Source of the DNA: Caldivirga sp. MU80
GTDB lineage: Archaea > Thermoproteota > Thermoprotei > Thermoproteales > Thermocladiaceae
NCBI RefSeq assembly: GCF_001663375.1
Contig: NZ_LCTF01000004.1
Span: forward strand, 28,350-92,349
Direction of reading: 5' to 3'
Length of the DNA: 64,000 nucleotides
The notes beneath the pieces were generated by a model, which saw only the letters and a program-made list of their open reading frames with translations, searched no databases and was not told the origin of the DNA. The stretch's first letter is position 1. Every line of letters starts with the position of its first letter. Position numbers and translations under genes: made by a program. Positions 16,539-26,034 of the stretch are shown in pieces.

Positions 16539-17476
16539 GGGTCATTCCCATGAAATGCAACCCTAATTACCCTACCACCCCTTCCCCAGGCCCTTGCCAT
16601 TGCGTTCGTGTTGAAGCTTGAGGCTACGTTACCCCTGGCGTCTATGCCTATCACCCCCACTGTTCCATTGCCGTACCTACCCGTTACCCCATCAACAACT
16701 CGCCTTAATGCCTCCGCTACTTCAACGCCATTCTCAACCAGGAAGGCTGCCCTAATGCAAACCATGCTTCTTATGATGACTTCACCAAGCCCTGATGCTG
16801 AAAAGGCTCCAACACCGTTCTGGGCCCAATACCCAGCCCCAGGTATTGGTGAATCCCCAACCCTCCCATCAAACTTCAGCCATACACCACCCGTTGATGT
16901 ACCGGCGGCCAAGTTACCATCCCTATCCATGGCCACCGCACCCACAGTATCTCCAATGCCCAATTCACCCGCCAATTTAATAACCCTGTTGAAGTAGCCC
17001 TTACCATTGGCGTAATCCTTAAGGACATCCTCAAACCTCCTCAGCTTAACCTCATTGTAAAATCTACTTGACCTGGTGAACAACCCCCACATCCTCGCCA
17101 ACTCGGTTGCTCCCTCCCCGGCAATCATCACGTGGTCGGTCTTCTCCATAACCATCCTGGCCAGTTTAATTGGGTTGGCCACATTCCTAACCGCAGCCAC
17201 AGCACCAATCCTCATCGACGAACCATCCATTAATCCGGCGTCAACCTCAACATTACCACTTATGGTTAAGACCGAACCCCTACCTGCATTAAAGATCCCG
17301 GAATCCTCCATACTTGACACCGCTGCCACAACAGCATCCAATGCACCCCCTGTTGATAACGCCTTAAGGCCATCACTAACCGCATCCTCAAGCTCCCTGG
17401 TGTACCTAAGCCTCTCCTCATCGTTACTGAATCTATAGGCGCCGGCCCCACCGTGAACCACTATTAGTGGCTCCAC
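16529..17476 (-). CDS. Isoaspartyl peptidase / L-asparaginase (Ntn hydrolase)
   Basis: 315 residues. Autocleaves before a catalytic Thr to give alpha and beta chains: the GDTVGAVAMD motif puts the nucleophile at Thr177. N-terminal VVHGGAGAY and the beta-chain GTSTGG and GDSPIPGAGYWA segments are all diagnostic. Removes isoaspartyl dipeptides from damaged proteins and may hydrolyse asparagine. Followed in the same operon by the unknown gene 15714-16538. Confidence 0.92.
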   Translation of the reverse strand: MEPLIVVHGGAGAYRFSNDEERLRYTRELEDAVSDGLKALSTGGALDAVVAAVSSMEDSGIFNAGRGSVLTISGNVEVDAGLMDGSSMRIGAVAAVRNVANPIKLARMVMEKTDHVMIAGEGATELARMWGLFTRSSRFYNEVKLRRFEDVLKDYANGKGYFNRVIKLAGELGIGDTVGAVAMDRDGNLAAGTSTGGVWLKFDGRVGDSPIPGAGYWAQNGVGAFSASGLGEVIIRSMVCIRAAFLVENGVEVAEALRRVVDGVTGRYGNGTVGVIGIDARGNVASSFNTNAMARAWGRGGRVIRVAFHGNDPWP

Positions 17477-17506
17477 TTACGCCTGGGCATGTTTAACTTT
17501 AATAAG

Positions 17507-18535
17507 TTAACTGGCTTGCGGTATTTGATAAACAGGCTCCTTAATTACCCTAACCAGTAGTATTAACATCAGTGACGTTAACCCAGTGATCAAGTACCCT
17601 AGTCTAAAGCCTAGGGCTAAGCCAACGGGTATCTCTAGGATTGAGGATATGCCGTAGGCCAAGGCTAACGTGGGCATGTAAAGCAACGGGCTCGTCACTA
17701 GGCCAAGCAGTTGAAGCATTAAAGTGTAGATCAGCATTGATGACACAGCCAACATTAAGATGACGTACTGGTTATTGAATAGGTAGGTTAACACTGATGA
17801 TGCCGACATGAGTAGAGCGGAGACTATAAATGACCTACGCACACCCCACCTATTCACCATGAGGTATGCTGGGACTATGGACAGTGGGACCGATAGTGCA
17901 TACAGGGGGCCAAGCCAGTATTTGGATAGGAGGATTACCGAGGATATCATGTAGGGTAGCGAGAATGATAGTAAGGTAACGGCTACCAATACCCCCTGGT
18001 TGGTTAGGGCATACCTTAATTTAAGGCTCCTGGGTTTAAAGTAAACAGGGGTTAACGATATGTAGAAGGATAATCCCAGCATGGTGATCGTCATTGCTAC
18101 GAATACAGCTACATTGTTTAACACCGATGATAATGCACCAGTCATAACACCTAGGCCAAATAAACCCGAGTAGATGTACATTATGTACTTAACTAAGCCA
18201 CTACCGCTTAAAATCACCCCCATTAACCCTATTAAAGCCGTGAAGTAGAGACCCATCCCTAAGCCAAGTAGTGAGTTGCCTATGTAGGAGTTGCTCAATG
18301 CATGTATGTAACTACCCACGGCGCCTATGGTTAAGGCTATTGAAAGTGTGTTACTGGCGCCAACCCTTGATATAAGTAGTAGCCCTATTAGTTGTGATAT
18401 GGAGAACAGCACCATGAACAGTACACCGGCGGCGTCGTTACTTAGCCTTAGTGAGGCTAGGAAAAGCACGTATCCGAACAGGGCAACACCACCATAAACA
18501 CCATACCTTAAAGTACCCACCATGTTGTTTAACAC
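17507..18535 (-). CDS. MFS-like permease
   Basis: 342 residues made almost wholly of membrane helices (10-11 by eye). The weak central loop VYFKPRSLKLRYALTNQG lies midway as in MFS proteins and the Gly/Ser-rich helices fit, though the total is shorter than the usual 400 residues. No substrate clue from neighbours. Separated from the asparaginase gene by 30 bases on the same strand and may share its transcript. Confidence 0.6.
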   Translation of the reverse strand: MLNNMVGTLRYGVYGGVALFGYVLFLASLRLSNDAAGVLFMVLFSISQLIGLLLISRVGASNTLSIALTIGAVGSYIHALSNSYIGNSLLGLGMGLYFTALIGLMGVILSGSGLVKYIMYIYSGLFGLGVMTGALSSVLNNVAVFVAMTITMLGLSFYISLTPVYFKPRSLKLRYALTNQGVLVAVTLLSFSLPYMISSVILLSKYWLGPLYALSVPLSIVPAYLMVNRWGVRRSFIVSALLMSASSVLTYLFNNQYVILMLAVSSMLIYTLMLQLLGLVTSPLLYMPTLALAYGISSILEIPVGLALGFRLGYLITGLTSLMLILLVRVIKEPVYQIPQAS

Positions 18536-18735
18536 AGAGGTTATTAATATACTTTATGCGGTGGCGAATTCGCAGAGGCATCTATTAGATTTCGTACCTT
18601 AACGTACTTCATAATACATTTACTTAACTAAGTTCAACCAAAAGCAAGCAACCACCCTACACCCGCTCATGATGTTTAATGTTAGGGTCAATTTAGATGG
18701 TAATGCTTAAATAAGGGTAAGGTTAATGTGTATGC

Positions 18736-19410
18736 ATGAGACCGCTGCTGATTGCCGTAATAGTAGTCGTGGTGATTGCCGCTGGAGTTGCAGCATACCT
18801 ACTCCCTTCAATACTCCCAACGGCTAAGCCACCAAGTCCAATGGTTATGTTGAGTAGGTGGAGTGAGGCTACATATACGGCTAACTACACTATGATATAT
18901 GGGGGTAACATAAACGTATTCGGCATAGTAGGTGTCTCATCAACAATTGTTGGCTCTAGTATCACCTGGTCCCAGGGTACATTAAACAGGGTTCTCATAC
19001 AACTAAGCCTAAGTAACTCAACGTACCTCCTACTAGCCATAAAGAACTTAGGCGGTGGCATGTACCACTTATGCACCGCCCTATCCAGTGGGGTAACCTT
19101 AAGCTATTGCCAAAACGTGAATCAATCACAGGTACCGTTGCTGGGTGCCCTGTCGCCATCATCAATGGTCTTTAAATCTAAGGTAACCGTAAATGGTATT
19201 TTAAGCTACTGCTACATGTCATTGGTCAGCAGTGGCGTTCAATCATACAACGTAACCCTCTGCATTGCACCAAATGGGGTCTTAACCATGGCCAATATAA
19301 CTAAGCATACCCCAACGGGTTACTACAACATAATGCTGACCCTTAACAACTTCAGTATTAATCAGTTTTTGAGCAATAGATTTAATGAAATTGCTGGAGC
19401 AGCTAGCTGA
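18736..19410 (+). CDS. Membrane-anchored extracytoplasmic protein, unknown function
   Basis: 224 residues: an N-terminal helix (about 3-27), a short Pro-rich linker (PTAKPPSP), then a beta-rich domain with many Asn-X-Ser/Thr sequons and two Cys pairs (CTALSSGVTLSYC and CYM...LC). Exposed outside the cell. No family recognised. Tail to tail with the short rps14 gene with no gap. Confidence 0.6.
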   Translation: MRPLLIAVIVVVVIAAGVAAYLLPSILPTAKPPSPMVMLSRWSEATYTANYTMIYGGNINVFGIVGVSSTIVGSSITWSQGTLNRVLIQLSLSNSTYLLLAIKNLGGGMYHLCTALSSGVTLSYCQNVNQSQVPLLGALSPSSMVFKSKVTVNGILSYCYMSLVSSGVQSYNVTLCIAPNGVLTMANITKHTPTGYYNIMLTLNNFSINQFLSNRFNEIAGAAS

Positions 19411-19569
19411 CTAGTAGTATTTTTTGAATCCTAGTTGTGGTGCTACTTCTCTGAAGCATCTTCTGCATAGCATTAGTCCGTATCTCCTTATCACGGCCTC
19501 ATGAGTACCACACCTAACACACCTCAAACTCCCCCTCCCAAACCTCCTAACAACAACACCACGACCCAC
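19411..19569 (-). CDS. rps14: Ribosomal protein uS14 (zinc-binding type)
   Basis: A 52-residue gene too short for routine ORF lists. Minus-strand GTG at 19569 opens [20 protein letters not shown], followed by [19 protein letters not shown] and [13 protein letters not shown] before a TAG at 19411. The four Cys (two CxxC) bind zinc, and the YGLxLCRxCFRE...LGFKKYY end is diagnostic for archaeal S14. A TATA-like tttttatttgg lies about 25 bases upstream, so it is leaderless. In most archaea S14 sits inside the L5-S14-S8-L6 cluster; here it is alone. Confidence 0.93.
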   Translation of the reverse strand: MGRGVVVRRFGRGSLRCVRCGTHEAVIRRYGLMLCRRCFREVAPQLGFKKYY

Positions 19570-19695
19570 AAAACCACAAAACAAAACCAAATAAAAACAT
19601 TACTACTAATCATCCCAGTGTACAGGCCTGGAACGCCCCATGATTGTTAAGCCCTCTTTAAATCCCGCTTCATAAGGAGTGAGTGGTCATTAGTA

Positions 19696-19707
19696 ATGCT
19701 TAAAAAG
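19696..19707 (+). promoter_or_regulatory. TATA box of 5S rRNA
   Basis: atgcttaaaaag is 18-30 bases upstream of the 5S rRNA 5' end. Confidence 0.4.
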
Positions 19708-19724
19708 CCCTATGCTGTCGATAG

Positions 19725-19861
19725 GTTGCCCCATAACCCGGCCATAGGTGGGGTGGACCCACCCAGACTCACCAGAACCTGGAAGTGAAACGCCCCACCG
19801 CGGTGCCAAGTACTACGGTCCGTGAGGCCGTGGGAAAGGCCCGTGCTGGGGATGGGGCACC
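19725..19861 (+). rRNA. 5S ribosomal RNA
   Basis: Terminal stem gccccat (19728-19734) pairs with atggggc (19852-19858). Internal landmarks of archaeal 5S are present: acccggccatag, accagaacctggaagtgaaa and cggtgccaagtacta with a ggtccgtgaggcc helix. Ends are approximate by a few bases. It stands alone, unlinked to 16S/23S in this window. Confidence 0.9.
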
Positions 19862-19975
19862 TTATTAGCATCATTTAAAAACTGCCTTCACTTAGATCCT
19901 GGCTCAAGGCCCAGCCCTTGGTTATTGTACTAAGTAAATATGAATTTTTATGTAGGTTATTTGTGACTCCCACGA

Positions 19976-19989
19976 AAAGTTTTAAATAG
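19976..19989 (+). promoter_or_regulatory. TATA box of suf operon
   Basis: aaagttttaaatag lies about 33-46 bases before the sufC ATG at 20022; a purine-rich ggaggt follows at about 20000. Confidence 0.45.
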
Positions 19990-20021
19990 GTGTCACGTGG
20001 AGGTTTATTGAGGTAGCTAAT

Positions 20022-20771
20022 ATGGCTGAACTTAGAATCGAAGACCTGGCTGTTTCAGTCGATGGAAAGTTAATAATAAACGGTGTTTCATTTGGCGTTA
20101 GGAGTGGGGAGGTTCTAGCCTTAATGGGGCCCAACGGCAGCGGGAAGACAACCCTATTCATGACCATTGCAGGTCACCCAAGGTATAACGTTGTTAGGGG
20201 TAAGGTTATGCTTGATGGTGAGGATATCGTTAAGCTCCCACCTGAAGAGAGGTTTCTGAGGGGCCTAATGGTTGCATTCCAAACACCAACCGTAGTACCT
20301 GAGGTTAGGTTATCAACGTTAATAACGGCAATGATTAATAAGATCAATGGGAGGAAGTTAACGGACCCAGCGCCACCCAGCCTGGTTAACAGCTTAATGA
20401 AGGGTATTCAGGAGGTTGGGTTAACACCAGCCCACCTAAGCAGGGGCATTAACCATGGCTTCAGTGGTGGTGAGATGAAGAGAAGTGAGATACTTCAACT
20501 ACTGATGGTTAAACCCAAGGTAGCCCTGATTGATGAACCAGACTCGGGGCTTGACGTGGATGGTGTGTTCGCCGTGGGGAAGGCGCTACTTAGCCTAGCC
20601 AACTCGGGGACGGCCATAGTGCTCACGACGCATAGCGCAAAGATACTACACGTGGTTAAGCCAACCAGGGTGTTGGTGTTGAATAGAGGTAGAATTGCCG
20701 CTGAGGGTGGTATGGAGCTTGTGGAGGAGATTGAAAAGGTTGGGTATGAAAACTTCCTTAAGGCTAGGTGA
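20022..20771 (+). CDS. sufC: Fe-S assembly ATPase SufC
   Basis: ABC ATPase that drives the SufB-SufD scaffold during Fe-S cluster assembly. Walker A GPNGSGKT at 36-43, Suf-specific MVAFQTPTVVPEV Q-loop, signature FSGGEMKRSEI, Walker B VALIDEPDSGLD and switch His in TTHSAKIL. 249 residues, typical. First gene of sufC-B-D, overlapping sufB by 4 bases. No SufS or SufE gene follows, as usual in archaea. Confidence 0.95.
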   Translation: MAELRIEDLAVSVDGKLIINGVSFGVRSGEVLALMGPNGSGKTTLFMTIAGHPRYNVVRGKVMLDGEDIVKLPPEERFLRGLMVAFQTPTVVPEVRLSTLITAMINKINGRKLTDPAPPSLVNSLMKGIQEVGLTPAHLSRGINHGFSGGEMKRSEILQLLMVKPKVALIDEPDSGLDVDGVFAVGKALLSLANSGTAIVLTTHSAKILHVVKPTRVLVLNRGRIAAEGGMELVEEIEKVGYENFLKAR

Positions 20772-22204
20772 TGGGCATGAGGCATGACTTATACAACCTA
20801 ATTGAGGATGGCATAACCCCCGAGGAGGTTCTTAGCAAAAATACTCCAGTTAGGAGGAGTGTTGAAATTAAGGGTGAGGTGACGAAGGATGTTGTTGAGG
20901 AGTTGAGTAAGATTAAGCGTGAACCGGACTGGATGATGAGATTAAGACTAAGGAGTCTTGAACTATTCAACAAACTCCCAACCCCAAACTGGCTGCCAAA
21001 CTGGGTCCTGGATAACATTAACCTGGAGGATTACATATCATACGCAAGGCCTGACGTCAATAGGTCCAGTAACTGGGATGAGATACCACCCGAGGTGAGG
21101 CAGTACTACGAGGCATTGAACATACCTGAAATAGAGGCCAGGGCCTTAATGGGGCTTGGCGCTCAATTAGACTCGGAGATCATATACATCAACATTAGGA
21201 AGCAGTTAGCTGAGAAGGGTGTTGTGGTCCTACCCATGGAGGAGGCCGTCCAAAAGTACCCAGACTTAGTTAAGCAGTACTTCATGAGGGTTTTCCCACC
21301 TGAGCACAAATTCGCGGCACTACATGGGGCACTCTGGAGTGGCGGTGTCTTCGTCTACGTACCACCAGGCGTCAGGATTGAGGCGCCCATTGAGGGCTTC
21401 TTCCTAATAAGCAATGCAGGTGAGGGGCAGTTTGAACACACCCTCGTTGTGGCTGATAAAGGCAGCTACATACATTACATTGAGGGTTGCTCAGCGCCTA
21501 GGTTAAGTAAGTACAGCTTCCATGACGGCATGGTTGAGATTTACGCGCATGAGGGGGCGAAGGTGAAGTTCACCACAGTCCAGAATTGGAGCAGGAACGT
21601 CATAAACTTCAACAATAAGAGGGCCATAGCTGAGAGGAATGCTGAGGTTGAGTGGGTTGAGGCAAGCATAGGCAGTGTGGCAAGCTTCGTATACCCATCA
21701 ACCATACTGAAGGGTGAGGGTGCGAAGACTGAGATAACAGGCATAACCATAGCCAATGGTAAGGGGCATGTTAAGGAGAATGGGGCTAAGGTAATCCATG
21801 ACGCACCGAACACCAGTTCCAAGGTGGTGAACAAGTCAATATCTGCCAATGGAGGGACAGCCGTGTATAAGGGCGTTGTCTACGTTAGGAGGGGTGCTAG
21901 GTTTGCTAGGTCTCATGTTACTTGTGATTCTCTTGTTCTTGATGGTGATTCCAAGGCCTACACAATACCCCATGACCAGGTCTTTGACGATACGGCAGTG
22001 GTAACTCATGAAGCCTACACGGGTAGGATAAGTGAGGATAAGATAAACTACCTAAGAACAAGAGGACTAACAGAGGAAGAAGCAAAAAGCCTAATAGTAC
22101 TGGGCTTTATAAGCGATGTCACGGAGGGCCTACCCTTTGAGTACGCCATGGTCCTCAACAGGGTTATCATGCTTGAGTTCAGCAAGTACGGTAAGGTGGC
22201 TTAA
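20768..22204 (+). CDS. sufB: Fe-S cluster assembly scaffold SufB
   Basis: 478 residues. Contains the SufB core beta-helix; ALHGALWSGGVFVYVPPGV, YIHYIEGCSAP and the C-terminal RGLTEEEAKSLIVLGFISD are highly conserved. The Cys in EGCSAP and the C-terminal EDKINYLRTRG region fit the active SufB subunit that receives sulfur. Forms SufBC2D with the neighbours. ATG at 20768 within an ATGA overlap with sufC (the next codons M-G-M offer an alternative). Confidence 0.95.
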   Translation: MMGMRHDLYNLIEDGITPEEVLSKNTPVRRSVEIKGEVTKDVVEELSKIKREPDWMMRLRLRSLELFNKLPTPNWLPNWVLDNINLEDYISYARPDVNRSSNWDEIPPEVRQYYEALNIPEIEARALMGLGAQLDSEIIYINIRKQLAEKGVVVLPMEEAVQKYPDLVKQYFMRVFPPEHKFAALHGALWSGGVFVYVPPGVRIEAPIEGFFLISNAGEGQFEHTLVVADKGSYIHYIEGCSAPRLSKYSFHDGMVEIYAHEGAKVKFTTVQNWSRNVINFNNKRAIAERNAEVEWVEASIGSVASFVYPSTILKGEGAKTEITGITIANGKGHVKENGAKVIHDAPNTSSKVVNKSISANGGTAVYKGVVYVRRGARFARSHVTCDSLVLDGDSKAYTIPHDQVFDDTAVVTHEAYTGRISEDKINYLRTRGLTEEEAKSLIVLGFISDVTEGLPFEYAMVLNRVIMLEFSKYGKVA

Positions 22205-22206
22205 GT

Positions 22207-23340
22207 ATGCTAATACCCAGCGAACTGAGGATTAAGGCTAGGGAACTGGCCAATAAGATACCCTACCAGTTAATCAAAGACTCACCGACGGTTAAGTATT
22301 ACACCCAGTGGAACCTCTTCGACAGATGCATTGAGACTGGGGGTAACACCTTAGGTAAGCTACCCCAGTCTAATGATTACGATGTTGTTATTCACAATGG
22401 TGAGTTGATTAAAGGGGTTGAGTTACTCGGGGATCAGGTCAACATTGGCATTGATCCCTCGGAGTCTAGGATAATAGCCAGGCACTTGGTTAATCTAAGG
22501 GAAGTCTACCCAATTGTAATTAAGGGTGATGTGGAGGATGAGGTTAAGGTGTTGTTAAGTTATGGTGGTGAGCAGAATGAGCTTAACTCAAACCACGTCA
22601 TAATAAACGTGAGTGATTATGCCGTGGTTAACCTAGCCCTCAGCATAGTTGGTAATGGTGGATGTGGGACTAACGTGGTTGAAGTTAACGTTGGTGATGG
22701 CGCAACCCTTAACTTACTAACGTATTCAACTAATATTAATCCATCCTTCAGTCTAATCAGGGTAACTGAGGGAAGTGGGGCCAGTGTTAATGCATATACA
22801 ATAGTTGTTAACGGTGAGATGACGCACCATAGGGAGGATTACATTCTACAGGGCCAGGGGGCCTCGATTAATTCCAACTCCCTTGAGTTTGGTTCAGGGA
22901 ACTCCAGGGTGGACTACATGATCAATATCATGCATGTTGGCGAGCATACCATGAGCAACTCCACCACGAGGGCCATAGCCCTAGACTCAGCCACGGTGGT
23001 GCACAGGGGGTTTGGTAGGATTACTGATAGGGGGAGGTGGTCGTCGACGAGCATAGAGGGGAAGGTTTTCATAGGCTCAAGCAACGCTGTTGGTATGTCA
23101 GTACCGATAATAATGGTGGACACTGGTGATGTAAATGGGGCAAGGCACTCAGCAACAGACGCATCAATCGACGAGGATCAGGAATTATACTTAAGGATGA
23201 GGGGGTTAAGCAGGGAGGAGGCAATTGGGCTGGTGGTGTACGACATGGTTACCGGCTTCTTGGACTCAATAAGCGCTAGCTTTAAGGGCAGTGTCAGCCA
23301 AATCCGTGAATCACTGATGAGTCTCATTAGAGGTAGATAA
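22207..23340 (+). CDS. sufD: SufD-like Fe-S assembly scaffold
   Basis: 377 residues, the divergent paralogue of SufB: beta-helix core with VVHRGFGRI, GARHSATDASIDEDQELYLR and the C-terminal LSREEAIGLVVYDMVTGF motif. The His in GARHSA is the conserved SufD His implicated in cluster formation. Two bases after the sufB stop, same operon. Confidence 0.9.
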   Translation: MLIPSELRIKARELANKIPYQLIKDSPTVKYYTQWNLFDRCIETGGNTLGKLPQSNDYDVVIHNGELIKGVELLGDQVNIGIDPSESRIIARHLVNLREVYPIVIKGDVEDEVKVLLSYGGEQNELNSNHVIINVSDYAVVNLALSIVGNGGCGTNVVEVNVGDGATLNLLTYSTNINPSFSLIRVTEGSGASVNAYTIVVNGEMTHHREDYILQGQGASINSNSLEFGSGNSRVDYMINIMHVGEHTMSNSTTRAIALDSATVVHRGFGRITDRGRWSSTSIEGKVFIGSSNAVGMSVPIIMVDTGDVNGARHSATDASIDEDQELYLRMRGLSREEAIGLVVYDMVTGFLDSISASFKGSVSQIRESLMSLIRGR

Positions 23341-23368
23341 ACTATTTACCATTATTTTCAACACTTGG

Positions 23369-23381
23369 AAATATATAAATA
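23369..23381 (+). promoter_or_regulatory. TATA box of carbamate kinase gene
   Basis: aaatatataaata ends about 20 bases before the ATG at 23402; a textbook archaeal TATA element giving a leaderless or near-leaderless mRNA. Confidence 0.55.
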
Positions 23382-23401
23382 GCCGTGGGTGAGGGTTAAC
23401 T

Positions 23402-24310
23402 ATGCTACTGGTCCTAGCCCTTGGTGGCAATGCCTTCGCCAAGGCTGGTTCAAGAGTTGGCTCACCTGGGGATCAGCTGGAGGCCGTTGAGCGGGCAGCC
23501 GTGGATGTCGTGGATTTGGTGCAAATGGGCTACAGGGTCGTGGTAACCCACGGCAATGGGCCACAGGTTGGGTTAATAGCCGAGAGAATAGGTGACTCAC
23601 TAAGCCTCGATATGGCTGTTGCAGCCACTGAGGGCTGGATGGGTTACCTACTTGCCAATGCCATTGATAATGAGGCTAAGCGAAGGGGATTAGACCTCAG
23701 GACCATAGCCCTATTAACCAGGGTTATTGTTAACCAAGGCGATGAATCATTTAGGAACCCAACTAAGTTCATCGGACCCATGTACAGTGGCGAGGATGCA
23801 GCTAGGTTAAGCAAGGTTAAGGGTTGGGTATTTAAGATGGATCCAAGAGGTGGGTGGAGGAGGGTTGTTCCATCACCAGAGCCTGTTAAGATAATTGAGG
23901 GTGATGTGATTAGGAAATTGGTTAACGATGGCTATGTCGTGGTGGCTGTTGGTGGTGGTGGAGTGCCGGTTATTGATGGTAGGGGTGTTGAGGCTGTTAT
24001 AGACAAGGACCTCGCCTCCCAGTTATTAGCCAACAGTATTAACGCTGAGGAATTACTCATACTGAGCGATGTAGATTACATATACCTGGATTACGGTAAG
24101 CCGAACCAAAGGCCATTAATGAGGGTTACTGTAAATGAACTAAGCAGGCACTATGAGAATGGGCAATTCCCAGAGGGCAACATGGGGCCGAAGGTTAAGG
24201 CGGTGATCAGGTTCATTAATAACGGCGGTAGGAGGGCATATGTGGGTAAGCTGGGTGACGCAACCAAGATTATCAGTGGGTTAACGGGGACTACGGTATT
24301 ACCTGGTTAG
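23402..24310 (+). CDS. arcC: Carbamate kinase
   Basis: 302 residues of the amino-acid kinase fold: N-terminal LALGGNA, VTHGNGPQVG, central AVGGGGVPV and C-terminal GNMGPKVKA are diagnostic. Interconverts carbamoyl phosphate plus ADP with ATP, CO2 and ammonia; in thermophilic archaea it probably makes carbamoyl phosphate for arginine and pyrimidines or gains ATP from arginine/citrulline breakdown. Stands alone with its own TATA box. Confidence 0.93.
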   Translation: MLLVLALGGNAFAKAGSRVGSPGDQLEAVERAAVDVVDLVQMGYRVVVTHGNGPQVGLIAERIGDSLSLDMAVAATEGWMGYLLANAIDNEAKRRGLDLRTIALLTRVIVNQGDESFRNPTKFIGPMYSGEDAARLSKVKGWVFKMDPRGGWRRVVPSPEPVKIIEGDVIRKLVNDGYVVVAVGGGGVPVIDGRGVEAVIDKDLASQLLANSINAEELLILSDVDYIYLDYGKPNQRPLMRVTVNELSRHYENGQFPEGNMGPKVKAVIRFINNGGRRAYVGKLGDATKIISGLTGTTVLPG

Positions 24311-24365
24311 CATTATATTTAGTAGGTGGCATTAAGCTTATTAAGGCCTAGGGGCAGCCTACCCA

Positions 24366-24950
24366 ATGGCTAAGGTACCATATGTGTCCAATGTCGTGGA
24401 GGTACCTGAGGGGGTTAGCATTAATGTTGAGGGTGGGAATTTGAACTACAGGGTAACGGTCAAGGGGCCGCTGGGTTCGTTAACCAAGGAGTTTAAGGGG
24501 TTACCCATAACAATTAGCGTTAGGGATGGTGAAGTGCTGGTGGAGGGTTACATGCTTAATAGGAAGTGGCGTTCCACTGTTTACACAGTGACTGGGCACA
24601 TTAGGAACATGATAACTGGTGTGACTAGGGGCTGGAGGTATAAGCTTAAGGTCGTTTATGCCCATTTCCCAATAAGCGTTAAGGTTCAGGGCGGCAGCAT
24701 CGTTATTGAGAACTTCCTGGGTAGGAGGTCTAAGATAACGCTTCAAATACCCCAAGGCGTTAAGGTCCAGGTGGCTAAGGATGACGTGATAGTTGAGGGT
24801 ATTGATAAGGACCTTGTTAGCCAATTCGCAGCAAGCATAGAACTAGCCACAACCCTCAGGGGTAAGCAGAGACCAAGCCCGCATGGCAGGGAGTCGGCGC
24901 CAGGCATACTGGACGGCATCTACGTTTACGCCACGGAAAATATTAAGTAA
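24366..24950 (+). CDS. rpl6: Ribosomal protein uL6
   Basis: 194 residues with the two tandem L6 folds; YRVTVKGPLGSLTKEF, the NRKWRSTVYTVTGHIRNMI segment, and the C-terminal TTLRGKQRPSPHGRE tail near the sarcin-ricin loop contact are archaeal L6 features. A TATA-like cattatattt precedes it. It is detached from the usual spc-type cluster: no S8, L32e or L19e flank it. Confidence 0.94.
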   Translation: MAKVPYVSNVVEVPEGVSINVEGGNLNYRVTVKGPLGSLTKEFKGLPITISVRDGEVLVEGYMLNRKWRSTVYTVTGHIRNMITGVTRGWRYKLKVVYAHFPISVKVQGGSIVIENFLGRRSKITLQIPQGVKVQVAKDDVIVEGIDKDLVSQFAASIELATTLRGKQRPSPHGRESAPGILDGIYVYATENIK

Positions 24951-24994
24951 CCGTTGAGGAAAATATTTAACTACACCTTTAATCAGCAGCAATT

Positions 24995-26008
24995 GTGCAG
25001 AGTGGCCAAGGGCAATCACTAGTGTTGGGTAGGCAGGTCTACACGGAGAACGGTTGGTTGATAGGCTATGTTTACAGCATTTACACTGCCCAGGATGGGA
25101 AGGTTTACGTCCTAGTTAGGTCCAGTGTGATACAGGAGTCGATACCGATGGACCTGGTTAAGGCAATTGGGGACATAATAATTGTGAGCAACTCTATCTA
25201 TCCAAGGGACCCCGTGCCACTGACGCCGGGTGTTACGGTTAGGAAGTATGCTTACACGATAAGCGGTAAGTCGCTTGGCATGGTTTATGATGAGTATAAT
25301 TACGAGAACGTCACGTACCTGAGGATAATAGGCCCAACGGGCTACGTGGCTGTCCCTATGGATAAGGTTTACGCCGTGGGTGACGTCGTCATTATTAACC
25401 AGGTTGATGTTCAACCAATACCGTTAAGCCAAGCCTACGCATACCAGGCCCAACAAAACCCAGCCCCAGTTCCACAGCCCATTCAACCAGTCCAACCCAC
25501 CCCAGTTAACGTTAGTGAACAGTCGCCACTGGATAAGATAGCTAACTACTACCTTTACGGCTTTTTCACCGGTATTGTTGCCCTAATAGCCTTCGTAACG
25601 GCGTCGCTAGTCCTCACCGTGCCCACTAAAACCGCAGGCAACATACCGCTCATGTACATCCTCAACATAATACCCATAATAATAGTAACGGTAGCCTCAA
25701 TAGGCTTGGCTGGTTACTCCTACATGATTAAGCAGAGTATTATGCGTAGGGAGTTTAAGTACGCCCTAAGGGATAGTGTAGTACTTATGGCTGCCCTAGC
25801 GGCCGTGACGGCCTTCATGGCTACGTTCTTCATACCTGCGTTAGGCGCCTTATGGCTGATGGTTGGTGGAATTAACCTACTCTATGCCTCACCTCCGGTG
25901 CTGGTTACGATAATTGTATATGCCGTTATGATCGTTGTGATTTACATAGGTTACGTAAATCTTAAATCATACGCTGCTAAATTCAAAGCCGGGCTACGAC
26001 CCTTATAG
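24995..26008 (+). CDS. PRC-barrel-like membrane protein
   Basis: 337 residues. The N-terminal 140 residues are two similar beta-rich units (each with a G-x-x-x-G-x-V-Y turn, V-x-M-D-x-V and an A-I/V-G-D-I/V-I-I end), which fit tandem PRC-barrel domains. A Pro/Gln-rich linker (about 145-170) leads to four membrane helices. GTG start at 24995. PRC barrels often bind RNA or proteins; here the domain is tethered to the membrane. Function unknown. Confidence 0.6.
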   Translation: MQSGQGQSLVLGRQVYTENGWLIGYVYSIYTAQDGKVYVLVRSSVIQESIPMDLVKAIGDIIIVSNSIYPRDPVPLTPGVTVRKYAYTISGKSLGMVYDEYNYENVTYLRIIGPTGYVAVPMDKVYAVGDVVIINQVDVQPIPLSQAYAYQAQQNPAPVPQPIQPVQPTPVNVSEQSPLDKIANYYLYGFFTGIVALIAFVTASLVLTVPTKTAGNIPLMYILNIIPIIIVTVASIGLAGYSYMIKQSIMRREFKYALRDSVVLMAALAAVTAFMATFFIPALGALWLMVGGINLLYASPPVLVTIIVYAVMIVVIYIGYVNLKSYAAKFKAGLRPL

Positions 26009-26034
26009 TATTAAGGAGAGGTGCATAATAGTAC

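Noticed and set aside
16775..16806. Possible C/D box sRNA (ATGATGA with CTGA)
   Set aside because: Boxes are inside the isoaspartyl peptidase gene and the spacing leaves no second guide; chance match.
24501..24824. Minus-strand ORF inside rpl6
   Set aside because: Shadow of the L6 gene.
25112..25414. Minus-strand ORF in the PRC-barrel gene
   Set aside because: Shadow of the PRC-barrel-like gene on the plus strand.
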